This document shows positions 20,890-31,627 of a stretch of 47,605 bases of DNA, one piece after another. The stretch is from the NCBI GenBank assembly GCA_027946555.1, contig JAPEVC010000259.1, positions 1-47,605 on the forward strand, given 5' to 3'. The first letter of the stretch is position 1; each line of letters opens with the position of its first letter. This DNA is from Gnomoniopsis sp. IMI 355080 (taxonomy: Eukaryota; Ascomycota; Sordariomycetes; Diaporthales; Gnomoniaceae). The notes beneath the pieces are model-generated. The model was given only the letters and a program-made list of their open reading frames with translations. It did not search any database and had not been told where the DNA came from. Position numbers and translations under genes: made by a program.

Positions 20890-21836
20890 ATGTCTAGCAC
20901 TACGAAGTGTAGGTGATCTCCTCAATCGCGCCTGTCATCGAAGCAGCTCAACGCTTCTGATCACATGTCACCATGGTTGACGTCTTCTCATTCGAACCCT
21001 CGAGACTGATACTAATCATTTGCGCTTAGGGGATGACGCTGCCGTCAAGGACCTAACCATGGCTGTCCTGATGAGCGCCAATAACGGCGACCTCAACATT
21101 TCGGCCAACTGGGACAAAGTGTATGTTGCCTCCTTCCATCAACGGAGCCCTCCCTTTTGAATTTGAACGTCCCGCAGAGATCTAACGAGGCCCACAGCAC
21201 CGAGACGATGGCCAGCTGGGGCTACAATTTCTCCAAGTCCGCCATGTGTAAGTTGCTGTCAATTCCACGCAATTCTTCCGAGTCCTAGCACCTGCCTCTA
21301 TTTGATGTGGACAATCGCTGCATCAACTGCTTGATTTGCTAAGCCAGGGTCGCTTCAACATTCCTTCCCCCTCAAGAAGCGCACCCACTGACACCCCTGT
21401 TCTGACATTCCGTATCACAGCTCAGCACTGGTCCAAAAAGATCGTGAAGCAATTCAAAGAGCGCCACTCCAACGTCAAGGGCAGCGACAACGGCACTGCC
21501 TCGCCCAAGACCCCCGCAAAGACCGCCTCCCCACGCAAGCGCGCCACCCCCAAGACCCCTGGCACGGGTCGCGGAAAGAAGCGCGCGGCTGTCGATGCCG
21601 ATGACGACGGCGACGACACGTCTCCGGAGACCAGTTATATCGCTGACCCCATTGCCAAGCAAAAGACTCCTCGGTCTACCAAGAAAGTGAAGTACGAGGA
21701 GGAGAGCGACAACGACAGCGAGGCCAAGGCTGGTGCCCTAAATATGGACGAGGACGTGGTTGAGCTGGGGGAGGAGATGGAGATCGCCTCTGACAGCAAG
21801 GCCAAGCAGGAGGTTTCGGGTTTCTATGCCGTCTAG
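20890..21836 (+). CDS. Myb/SANT-like protein, QH class (module I)
   Basis: Four exons, join(20890..20908, 21030..21120, 21198..21247, 21421..21836), give 191 residues. Exon 1 encodes only MSSTTK plus one base. The module spans residues 7-68: WDDAAVKDLTMAVLMSA, NWDKVTETMASWGYNF, then SKSAMS|QHWSKKIVKQFKER. The third intron (phase 1) again falls just before the QH motif (Gln55, His56), matching modules A and F. The tail is Lys/Thr/Pro-rich, with two GRGKKR/SPRKRATPK-like basic patches, then acidic stretches. It carries VKYEEE, a SUMO-consensus site. All four exons join in frame with canonical gt/ag ends, which supports the model strongly. The intron before exon 4 is 173 nt. Convergent with ufd1. 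Confidence 0.85.
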
Positions 21837-22253
21837 GCTGCCTTCCAATTTTCTTCTGCCCTCAAACTCGCGTGCCCCACTTTACCCAGGCATATTCCAT
21901 AGCCTTCGGCGGCTTTTTCGCGTTGCATCTCATGATTTTGACAATGGGGATGGACGGATGAACTTGGGCATACACTGCATAGTGTCCCTGCATTGGAGAT
22001 GACCTTTCATGGAGGATATTTTAGTTTCTGGAAAGCTACGCCTCGACATCAGACAGGCTCCAGGCTCTCAAGATAGCTGATCATTAATTTACTGCACCTG
22101 GTCATATCTCTGCACCCAGAATGCACTCCTGAGAAGGTTATATAGCCTCTTGGGATGCAAATGTCCATTAGCAGTTTGACCTCTAACGCCCGTACTCCTC
22201 CCATTTCTGAAGCATGACCGGAACGCCTGACCCATGCTTGAGGCTCTCCTGCT
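21837..22253. other. Convergent intergenic region, module I gene / ufd1
   Basis: A 417-bp gap with the 3' ends of a plus-strand and a minus-strand gene. No coding signal, repeat or RNA gene was seen. Confidence 0.5.
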
Positions 22254-23605
22254 CTATTTCACATTTTTACCATCCAAGCGTCGCCCGCCGACATCTGTTT
22301 TAGGCTGCTCAGGTGCTTTGCCTTTCTCTTCGGCCGCGCCACCCTTTTTCACTGCGCCTCTCAATGTTTGCCCCTGGCCTGCGAAGTGCGGCTGCTGGGC
22401 AGCCTGGGCCTCCTTTTCCTTTTGCTCCTTCGACTTGTATGGCTTAATCTCATATCCGAGAAACAGCTTATTTGGAGGCAGACGCAACGGCAGAGGGCCG
22501 TTTGTCCGTCTGCGAGGCACAGACGAATTGGTACTTGCGGATGCGCCAGGGACAGGAGTAGCAGGTTTGGGTGTAGGCTGCTTGCTGCTCTTCTTGTTCC
22601 CAATGCGGTTGCCTTCTCCGTAGAAGTTTGTTGCCTGGGCCGCCGCAGAAGAGGGTGCGATGGCATCGTAGTTGATGGCCTGAGACATGGTGCCTTGATT
22701 GTGCAGAAGACCACCGGCTGGCAAGCCCCGGCCACTCCTGGGCGTGCTGGTACCACTGCTAGCCGTGGGTTTCGTGGGCTCAACATAGCCGACAGGAGGC
22801 GCAAAGTCTACCGATACATCTGTCTCGATCATACAAACGCCCATCTTGTCTGTCTCTGGCTTGACCTCCAGCACGGCCACGTCATACACGGTGTCGTTAT
22901 ACTCGAACTGGAACACATCGCCCTTGGTGAGGGTGGCAAAATTCCGAAAGGCGCGCTCAAGAACGGCCTTGGGGTCACTGATGTCGAGGAAGTCGACAGA
23001 CTGTGGTTGCAGCTTGACGAGCCTAGCGAGTTCGAGGGAAGTGGTCTTGATCTGGATCATGTCGCCGACGTCAAGTTGGAGTGTTTGCATCATCTAGAGC
23101 GGCAGAAACGAATACATCAACACCCAAGTCTTCCCCACATATCACGAAGTATGTCCATAGGTTTACTTACCCACTGTGGCAAGTATGCGCGGCCCTCCTC
23201 TGCCACAAATTCTAGCACGCCGGCATGTGTGTGACGGCCCTTCTCGCCATTGATCATCTCCATGAGCAGCGGCCACTGAACGTGCAACTTGGATACCTTG
23301 TCCAGGGCGGACGCTGGTAGCAGGATCTTGGAGCCGTAGTTGAGGTCCGGTCGCTCGGGGCCCTGGGCCATTACCATGGGGTAGCAGCGGTAGTACTCGT
23401 CGAAGCGTCTGCTGGCTGCGCCGCGCATCATACCGGAGCGGGCCATGCTGAGGAAGTCATTCGGGTCGTTGGGATTCATCCCACCATAGCCTGGGGTGAA
23501 CTATAATATAGGACGCTGATAGTCAGTATTGATAAGTTGCTTTGACGAAGCTCTTGGGGAGGATGGGTAGCAAGCTAGAGCTTGTCATGTGGCAGAACAC
23601 ACCAT
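22254..23605 (-). CDS. ufd1: Ubiquitin fusion degradation protein 1 (Ufd1)
   Basis: Proposed join(22254..23093, 23171..23500, 23603..23605), 390 residues. Exon 1 would be just the ATG at 23605, followed by an intron gtgtgt...attatag of 102 nt with a good branch point (CTGAC). Exon 2 then reads FTPGYGGMNPNDPNDF and RRFDEYYRCYPMVM, the signature of the Ufd1 N-terminal double-psi beta-barrel. Exon 3 holds the rest of that domain (QLDVGDMIQIK, LTKGDVFQFEYND) and a low-complexity, basic tail. By family knowledge Ufd1 pairs with Npl4 to recruit Cdc48 to polyubiquitinated proteins in ER-associated degradation and other processes. The identification is firm; only the tiny first exon is uncertain, and an alternative start at 23479 would drop eight residues. 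It is the only gene in the Myb-like block that clearly does not belong to that family. Confidence 0.93.
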
Positions 23606-24799
23606 ATTCGCTTCTATCGTCTGAAATCCAAGGGAGACGATGGCGTTCTGAAGCGGTGAAGAAGCGGAAGAAAGACCTCGATGATGTTTGTGTTGACGAA
23701 AGCTGAGTGGATATGTTGCAAGATGGCGCTGTTGAATTTAGGTGTGTAGTGTCGAGACGGCTGATGGACACTGATCTAAGTGAAGGCAGAGGGATGACGA
23801 AATACGGCACTTGTATCTTACAGGGGGGATCCTTGTGGCAAAAGGTGTCTGGGCCCCTGCCCCCCCCCCCGAGCAAAGGTTCCTAGTTGTCTCATTCACA
23901 CGAAGGAACACGAGAACACCGAAAGAATGACGACCTTTAGTCCCAAGGAGGATCTCCTGCTCTCAAAATTTGATGAGCTGCTTAGATGCAAACTATAGGA
24001 CCCAGGAGACGACAGAGTCAAGTGGCTCACGGAACCCGCCATATACCGCCATTCAGCTGACAAGAGAATATTGCCACTCACTAGGAAAGGCACCCTGCTA
24101 TGCTCTTTTCCACCAGCTATTCGCAGAGGACAGTCACTTTGCTACGAAATATTTCCAGATTACATTTTTTTGACTGCTCAGTGAAACGTCTCCATCGCAA
24201 CTATCTGCCAGATCCTAGCTCAACCTCGCTCCCGGTCGACATCTGGAATTGGCACTTGATGCAAATCTGGCCACCTCCTGGAAATCGTGGTATCAATCCG
24301 CCCCAAATTTTCATATGCCTACAGCGGTTGCAAAAGGTGAGCTATATGCGTAGCTCAAGGCCTGCGGTTTCTACGTGTAATTGGCACCTGATTCATATCG
24401 CTAGAATACCTCGAGTTTGTTTGCAGGCAAGCGAGTCTATGCTCACGCTGGATGTCCTGGGGGCCATACCCCGAGACTTTGCGGCGGTGAGTCTTGAAGG
24501 TTCAGATTGCAACCTGTTCAACTTGTGAATTATACCTGCCAAGTGGATGGCGAGTTGTGGGGATGGTATCAGCATCACATATTGCAATGAGATGGGATCA
24601 AATGTGAGAGATACGGTCTCTTAGGCAATTGTGCATTTGTGTCCTCTATGACAATCCATCAAGAGAACGAAGACAAGCATCCACGTCTGAGAGTGACTCA
24701 GTTAGGAATCTTGATCAAATATCCGCACGCGAGGTCCGGCGTTGGATGGAGAGCAGTAGCCCTGTCGCCCATCCCCTCTGTGTGTACATCTCATACCCA
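23606..24799. other. Intergenic region between ufd1 and module K gene
   Basis: A gap of 1.2 kb between two minus-strand genes. It holds the ufd1 promoter and the 3' end of the module K gene. A run of 11 C occurs at 23860-23870. A short direct repeat (AATTGGCACYTGATKCAWATC) occurs near 24248 and 24380. No gene is visible. Confidence 0.45.
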
Positions 24800-25256
24800 T
24801 CAGATACCCTCGTCCTCCTCCTCCTGCTGGGCCTTCTTCGTGCTGGCCTTCTTGGCCGACTTGGCGCCGACCTTGCCAGAGCGCTTCTGGACCTTTGCGG
24901 GGCTGGAGGTGGCAGCGCCACTGGCGGAACCAGAGGCAGAGCCGGCGCTGGAGCCTCCCCAGCCGAACTTCTTCGTCATCTGACGGTACATCTCCTTGGC
25001 GACTCGCTCGTTCTTGAGGCCGGACAGGGTGACGACGTTGGCCCACTAGTTGGAAATGGTTAGCCTTTTTAAATTGGCGAATACATGCGTATTGGCAGAC
25101 ATGAGCTGGGGTGAAAATGCTGTGGAACCTCACGTTGATGTCGGGCTTGCTCTGGACGCTCTGCATGATGATGGCGAGCAGATTCATCTGCTTGTCACTG
25201 GGCCTGGGGGTGGCAGGAGGACTTCCGTCGTTGTTGTTACCGGTGGCAGAAGACAT
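24800..25256 (-). CDS. Small Myb/SANT-like protein, DW class (module K)
   Basis: Two exons, join(24800..25045, 25134..25256), give 122 residues. Start ATG is at 25256. The module covers about residues 22-67: KQMNLLAIIMQSVQSKPDIN | WANVVTLSGLKNERVAKEMY and then RQMTKKFGWG. The phase-0 intron (gtgagg...ctag, 88 nt) falls before the Trp of the INW motif, the site shared with modules G, H and L. The tail is Gly/Ser/Ala-rich, then Lys/Ala-rich (KVQKRSGKVGAKSAKKASTKK), like a linker-histone tail, and ends with an acidic EEEDEG. It is among the smallest members of the block, close to a bare module plus nuclear signal. A DNA- or chromatin-binding role is inferred. Confidence 0.82.
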
Positions 25257-27097
25257 CTCGGCTGTTGCTATTTGCTAGTGTAGCGTGGTCTATTAAAGAT
25301 GGAGTCAGTCTTCAGGAGATGCGATACGACCGCCCCTCTTGGTGACGGTAGTAAACGCTCATTGCCAGGCAAAGAGACAGGTGGCTCGCGTTTCGTCTGT
25401 TTATCGAACGAAATCTACCCATGTTTGTTTCTCGAGGCGTAGAAATACGTACTTCCGCAGTGAGCTTTGTGGACGATGGCTTGTGGCAAGGGATCTCGCG
25501 AAAAGGGCAGGCCAAAGAATTTGAGGCGTTGTCTTTGAAGAAGCATGAAAGGAGGAAAGGAAGGGGCAGAGATTATTTCCTGGGTTTGAAAACAAAAGCA
25601 AGCTGTTGTGGGCACAGAGAGCGACTCAGCATGGCGACTCAGCATGGCGACTAAGCATGAAGACCCAGCATAGGGACTAAGCACGGAGGCTTAACATGAA
25701 GACTCTGCAAAGTGTACAACTCTATCCACAGAGAGTGGGAAGAGGGCATATGAGTGAGGGAGCCAGTTGCAATGATGCAGCAGATGAGGGCGAAAAAATA
25801 TGAATGCGTAGGAAGCCAATACTTCGACCAAGGATCGGTTATAGACTTTAACTGAAAAAGGCCTCATATCTAATCTACCCTGTTAAGAATATCTGAAGCA
25901 AAGGAAGGAGTCTATCGATCTTGTATAACTCTAGAGACCAGCCAATATGCTGCATGCTAGGACCGTACTACTGTACACACCGGAGGTCCTCGAGAAACGG
26001 TCCGGAGTACTCGTATTATACAACACACACTTCTCAACCGAATTTACGTAACGTGAATGGATATATTAGCGAACCCCACCTGAATATATTTGCATGTTGG
26101 AAACGAATCTCTCCTGACTTGTTGGAGGGGCCAAGAGGGCCATGAGGGTCTGAGCCCCAACCGGACTGATATCCTCAAGACTGCAGTGCCGATGGCTTGC
26201 GGGAAAGAATTGCCAGTTCCACATAACAATCTCCGATTCGACACTGGGCTACTTGAAGTATAGACAGAAGTCATTCATGGATGTTAACAAGGTCTTGAAG
26301 ATCCTTTATGGACTACCCAAGCTTTGACATGTCTGACTTTGTACCTTTAGTAATCCTGTTCTTTGATGTTGGCTAGGCGAAGTGTTCAACCAATTATGCA
26401 CCTATAACGCATGACTAGAAAGATGTCTTTCTCCCGTCTAAGAGACAGCTTGACAAGTGCTTCTCAAAGTGGATGAAGGGTAATAGTCAGAGGAGGGGGT
26501 TTGTTCAGAAGCTTTAGCCAGACACTCTGACAGTAGTACCAGATATATTACCGTGTCACATTTGGTCCTATGATGAAAATTCAAGTACATCCTTCGACAT
26601 AACCACCTGCATCAAGATCGTGTTGGTCGGGCGACTCGACATCGTTGGGGTCTCACCGGGAATCCGACCACTCCTAATTGTAGTGGGATATCGTAGGAGA
26701 GCCCCGATCCTCAAATTTACCGCCGTGGTCCTGCAACTGTGTAGTTATCCAGCGTCCCAACCTATTCCCATCCATCGACCTTCCTCGACTTTAAACTTCC
26801 TGCTTTCGTTCAAGTCTTTCCACCAGACCTGTCGTCCTCCGCTTTCCCTCAGTCTCTGCATTGCAGAACAAATCAATATCTATTGCACATTGAGAGAGAG
26901 CATAAGGTAAGCCAGCGCTCTGCATCAGATGTGTTTCTTTCTGGACAGTGTCTTCCTCCAACCCAGCGAGCACATTGCAGATCCCTCAGCCGAGAGACTG
27001 GACGCTACGTCCCACTTCGAGCGCGTTGCCAATCATCACCAATTGCTGACAACGCTAGACAGCAGACACAAAGTCATCTCTTCAGCAATCAGTCAAG
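25257..27097. other. Divergent intergenic region, module K / module L genes
   Basis: A 1.84-kb gap between divergent starts. It contains the 13-bp minisatellite. A C/T-rich stretch at 26760-26870 should be the promoter or leader of the module L gene. A possible 5'-leader intron donor lies at about 26907 (AAG|gtaagc), with a candidate acceptor near 27060. I see no coding signal between 25720 and 26700. Confidence 0.45.
25621..25711. repeat. 13-bp minisatellite, seven units
   Basis: Seven head-to-tail units of 13 bp with consensus GCGACTCAGCATG. The first two are identical and the later ones drift progressively (third GCGACTAAGCATG; last AAGACTCTGCAAA). It lies about 365 bp upstream of the start of the module K gene, in its promoter region. 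Confidence 0.85.
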
Positions 27098-27947
27098 ATG
27101 GCTCCACCCGATGCCGACGCCCAGTTCAAGTTCTTGATCGCCTGCATCAAGTACTCCACCGCTGGCAAGGTATTAAAACAGCAACGATCACTCCTTCCAC
27201 ATCGCTGACTACGAGACAGATTGACTTTGCTCAAGTTGCCGCCGAGTGTGAGATCGTCAGCAAGGGAGCTGCGTAGGTCGCTGCCATTACTCCTGAAACC
27301 CGCCTCCAAACTAACAAGACACCCTTCGTAGCGCCAAGAGATACGAGCGCCTCATGAAGGCTCACGGTATCACCGGAAACAACAGCGGTGCCCGGGCTGG
27401 CTCTCCAGGTCCCTCGGAGCCCAGCACCCCCACCCCTCGCAAGGGTATGCCGGCCAGTCGTCCATCAACCAACAAGAAGCGCAAGCTTGCTGCTCGTGGA
27501 AGTGATCTTGACGATGAGGTCAAAACTGAGGTCAAGGCAGAGGTCAAACAAGAGCTCGCTGCTTCCACCCACACCGACGGTTCGTACATGATGAATTCGA
27601 CCGACCCCCTCGGTGCGACGACAAGCCCACATGTGATGTCTGGTCAGAGCTACAAAAACGAAACTTCCTACGGTGATGATGAGATCCTTCCGATTTCGGG
27701 CCCCCAGAACTGTTACGGCGGCGCAGCTGCGCCAATGAGTTTTTTTCGACAGATGCTCTTGCCACCGTCGCCGGATAGCTTCTACAGCTTCATCGACACC
27801 CCGAGTGACCTGCACCTGCCATCACCTACATCCCATCCATTCTCGAACGAAATTGACACTAATTATTCGACACAGAAGATGGTGCCATCTGATCCGGCTG
27901 TGGGCCATTGGCTGCAGCACCACCAAAACAACGCTTCTTTCTTCTAG
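27098..27947 (+). CDS. Myb/SANT-like protein with tandem SUMO-consensus motifs (module L)
   Basis: Three exons, join(27098..27169, 27220..27272, 27332..27947), give 246 residues. The module is DAQFKFLIACIKYSTAGK | IDFAQVAAECEIVSKGAA | AKRYERLMKAHGI, about residues 7-57. The first intron is phase 0 and precedes IDF, as in modules G, H and K; the second lies close to the second intron of module H. A Ser/Pro/Thr-rich stretch and NKKRKLAARG (a basic nuclear signal) follow. Then come three back-to-back psi-K-x-E motifs, VKTEVKAEVKQE, at 27519-27554. The remaining tail is Ser/Pro/Tyr-rich with no known fold. The start codon is in good context (CAAGATGG). Nuclear, probably sumoylated regulator by inference. 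Confidence 0.85.
27519..27554 (+). other. Triple tandem SUMO-consensus motif in module L protein
   Basis: Twelve codons read VKTE, VKAE and VKQE without a gap. Each fits the psi-K-x-E consensus for attachment of SUMO. Three in direct succession is more than basic/acidic composition would make likely, but modification itself is not shown by sequence. Confidence 0.55.
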
Positions 27948-29804
27948 GCCGAGGTAGTCAGCCCCGCCTGTCAATATTCAGGTAAGATCTTCCATCAGAA
28001 ACTGGCCAGTAGGATCGCTGACCATGTGCAAGGAAATGTAGAGTTGCTGGCGGGTCAATTGGTCTTGTGGACGTGGCATTTTTTATTGCCTGATTCCCCT
28101 TGCGTGATGGTCATTGGTTGGAGTTAGGCATAGGAGAGGTTCCGTTGTTGCTCTTTCTCATTCGGAAATCGAGGAATTGATCCATACTTCCACCTACGAT
28201 TGTTAAATTGAAGTTCATGCTTTTCAAATGATGTGCGATGTGGAGGTGATATTGTACCGTGAACTAGTGAGTTGGCATGAAGTCAAAGAATACATATTTT
28301 ACTTACTAAGGATTCAGCCTCATGTGTTCAGGTGCAATAGGGCACCCCTGTTATGCGTACGGGTTATGGGCGGGATGAGCCGCTGAGCCTCATGGAACTT
28401 GCCGATCTTCGATTGATAGAGGTAGGAGCCAAGTGAGTATTGTACAACCTCAGTCCGATTTGTCTTGGCTGCCGAATTTCGTGATACCTCTGATTTCTCC
28501 TGAAAAGAAAGAGATGAAACAAAAGGGGGCAGCGGGGCAGCATCGATATCAAGTCATTGCCTAAGCCTTTTCCCTTCAGGTGCAGGAATTACGGTCTCTG
28601 ACTTGACTCTAATTCTAAATATGATCCATTTGCTTCAGATTTTACCGGATTGTAAACTTTATAACAACCATTGTGACGCATTGGTCGGCACAGGAGGCTC
28701 GTTCGTTCGGTCGTGTTGAATATTAGATGTCCGTCACATGGAGTTGATGTTGCGCCAACTATTGAGGAAAATCTGGTCGGTTTCCATATATGTAGTACAT
28801 CAGTGAGGGTTTTCATCCAATTCTGAGACCACTGACATTGGATGTTTCGGTCTCGGCGTACCTGAACTTCGAAAATATAACGTTTGTTGGAGTTTCCTTG
28901 AGCTCCCGAGATCCAAATATTTGGAATAGAAATACTGCTTTCACAATACACATGAGATTGAGGGCGCGCTGCAACTGGTGAGAAGTAGTGGCCGATTCAT
29001 CCATACTGATATGTCCTCATTCAAGAAGCTGTAGCGTTCATCAATGATTGGTCGAAGGTGTCGCTGAAAATGAGTACCATATATGTTGTATCTCACTCAG
29101 GTTTCATAGGTCTAGAAACAACTCAGTGCTATGAATTGCAGGAATCTAGTGATTGTTTGTATTGAAAATAAGCAAGAGAGCATTAATACTCACGAAATTT
29201 ATCAGGATACCCTCCTGTTAATACTTCAAGCTTCTAACATAAAATGGGTTTTCCCCCTGTAATCAGCAAAGCTGTAGTCCCTCAAATCGTCGCAACATAT
29301 CCCTTTTGAGTCTTTGAACTGTCAGTATTCCCCCAGTGGCTCAATGGGACCTTTGATATGACGTATAGCTGATTTGATGTTCAGTCCTGCACCCCCAATA
29401 TCTCCAGCACTGCTATTTCGAAAATTTCCCCACCAAACTCGTTAATCTTGACGAATTTGTCTGCTCACCATCTTCAGGACTGACCCAATTATCATACTAA
29501 CTCTGGTAAAGAGTATTTTTCTATCCTGATTGAAGTCGAAGAGCTTGAGATATCGCTATTCAGAAGGCGTTGAGGACAGTCTGCGTACGCCAACGCGACA
29601 CCACTTACGTTCTTAGTATTTCTCTAGCTTCGAGGCCTTTTCCTTTTCACGTTTCCACAACCAAAAAATACATCGTCCCGACAAAATCAAACAAGATCTC
29701 TCGCCTCACGCGCTTGACTGACTTGGGTACCACCGGTGCGACATCCCTTGACAAGAAGACAGACCCAACGAGTTTGCAAAGACAAGCCGCGACCGAGTGA
29801 TACG
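27948..29804. other. Gene-poor region between module L and module M genes
   Basis: A gap of 1.86 kb between two plus-strand genes. It is less GC-rich than the genes around it. The largest frame (minus, 28589-28951) has no motif and no plausible exon structure. The last 200 bp (from about 29600) are rich in C and A and look like the 5' leader of the module M gene. Otherwise I see nothing. Confidence 0.45.
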
Positions 29805-31627
29805 ATGGCTCCTGGCAAGGCAAACCCCGAGAAGAAGAAGGGCACGACCACCAAGGACGTGACCCCTCAGATTGGAGTGAAAAAGACAAAGAGGGTCCCT
29901 CGTGGCTCGAAGCGCGACTGGAGCCAGTACTCACATAACCTGCCTGACCGGACAGACGTCGCCAAGAATGGCCGTCAGACTGGCCGCAACCTGATCGCGT
30001 GGACCCGTAAGTAACTCGCTGGACGACACGTCGTGGCGCCAATTGACAGCACCACAGGTCCTCGGATGGCAGAGAAGTTGTTGCTGCACATCGAGTACGA
30101 GGCTCTCCTCCACAACAGACCGATACCCTGGGATGCAGTCGCCCACCGCTTCAGTCAGTCCAATCAAACAATTGTGTTTATTTTCATACACTGATGTGCT
30201 CAATTAGACCCCGGCTCCTCGGGCGAGGCTATCACGCAACGGCTCATGCGCATGCGCAAGGAACTCATAGCCGAGGGTCATCTGGTGCCCCCATACCCTC
30301 AGAAGCCGGGTGGGCCCGTCGAGGACATGGCCGTTCGCGGTCTCGTCAGGGCGAATCCTGAGCGGTGAGTTGCCTAAGCACCTCTAGAAACAGACGTTCT
30401 AGACCCAAGTACATGCTAAATTTTCCTCTTAAGCGTTGATGATGCCTACACCACTCGCAAGGTCTCCTGGACTGAGCCCATCGATCATCTGAAGAAACCG
30501 CTCGGCAACGCTGTCTATGCTCTACAGAGCCCAAACAACAATGAGGGCAACAACAATGAGGATGAGTCTGATGAGGATGAGGACGTCAATTATCTGGCCC
30601 AGAGAAGTTCCAGCCGTTTACGGTCCTCTGGATCCGGCAACCTCGAATCATTCAAGGGCAAGATTCTTGCTCGCCCTGCTCTTTCTACTCGTCCTGCTCG
30701 TAGCACAGCGAAGAAGGTGTCTTATGCTGAGGACGAAGAAGACATCCTCGACGGAGGCTCAGTCATGGAGAGTAAATCAGAGGATGGCGAGAGTGATGGA
30801 GATGAGCAAAAGGCCAAGGTGAGCTGCTACTCTGCCCCTGAATTCCCCCCATGAGCGTACTCACTAACCGCAATAATCGTGCTAGGGACTCAAGGCCCAC
30901 AAACGTTCGCGGTCGTCTTCTAGTGCCTCGAACATTCGTCATGACGGTCGCTCCCAGAGTCGCGAACCAAGCGTTCGTGAATCAGATATCAATGTTGGAG
31001 TCCAGGCTGCCTTCGCCGAACACCCTTTCGTGGGCCCAACTCCTGGAGCCCGTGGCTTGGGTACCAACCACATGTCTCCATACAGCATGGCTCCGCATGG
31101 AGTGCACTGGTACCATGGTCCCATGGGACTGCCAATGTTGCCGTTTGGTATGGGTCTGGATATGATGAGCGGCTTCAACACGACTCCTACACGTTCTTCT
31201 GCATTCACCACCAACGCCACTTCCCCGGCCGACTTCGATATCGAGACCGCTTCCCCAAGGTCGGCTGCATTCTTCCAAGCCGTAAGTCGATTCGCATTGC
31301 ATTGTTGTGCTGGAGATACCTAATATCAGACAGCATCTCAACGAGTACAATAGCCCGACCCCGCGAGGCTATGCTGACTTCAATCCAATGGTCCCTATAC
31401 CCATGGGCTTGTGCCCATCCAACGCTTCTGTGACGCCCGGCACCATGCCTGATCGCGGCATGGCGCTCGACAGCGAGCGCAACGCGATGCTGACGGGCGA
31501 TGGCGATGGTAATCGCGATGAGGATGCCAACAAGCCTCAGAAGCGGTCCGACGCGGAGTTCTCTTCCACGTTCCTCAATGCCGAAGCCGTGGCGAAACGC
31601 CTCAAGAAGACCAATGAGCGCAAGTAG
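29805..31627 (+). CDS. Large Myb/SANT-like protein (module M)
   Basis: Six exons, join(29805..30006, 30058..30153, 30208..30364, 30434..30818, 30886..31281, 31334..31627), give 509 residues; all joins keep the frame with gt/ag ends. An N-terminal basic region (about 1-68) precedes the module RMAEKLLLHIEYEALLHNRP, IPWDAVAHRF | NPGSSGEAITQRLMRMRKEL at about residues 70-122. I recognise this form (AEKLLLHIxYE...PGSSGxAxxQxLxRLRKELxAEGH) from many ascomycete genomes, where it is annotated only as hypothetical. The tail has an Asn/Glu/Asp-rich acidic run, a basic Ser/Arg stretch (KRSRSSSSASN) and a Met/Pro/Gly-rich segment rich in HGPMGLPMLPFGM-like sequence. The C-terminus (VAKRLKKTNERK) is basic. 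It is the most distant and largest member of the block. Nuclear role inferred. Confidence 0.85.

Noticed and set aside
22368..23234. 288-codon plus-strand frame opposite ufd1
   Set aside because: It lies antisense to Ufd1, ignores the intron, and shows no recognisable motif.
24629..25063. 144-codon plus-strand frame opposite the module K gene
   Set aside because: Leu/Gly/Ala-rich antisense reading of the Ala/Lys-rich tail of module K.
28589..28951. 120-codon minus-strand frame in the module L/M gap
   Set aside because: Composition and lack of motif or splice structure look like chance; surrounding DNA is lower in GC.
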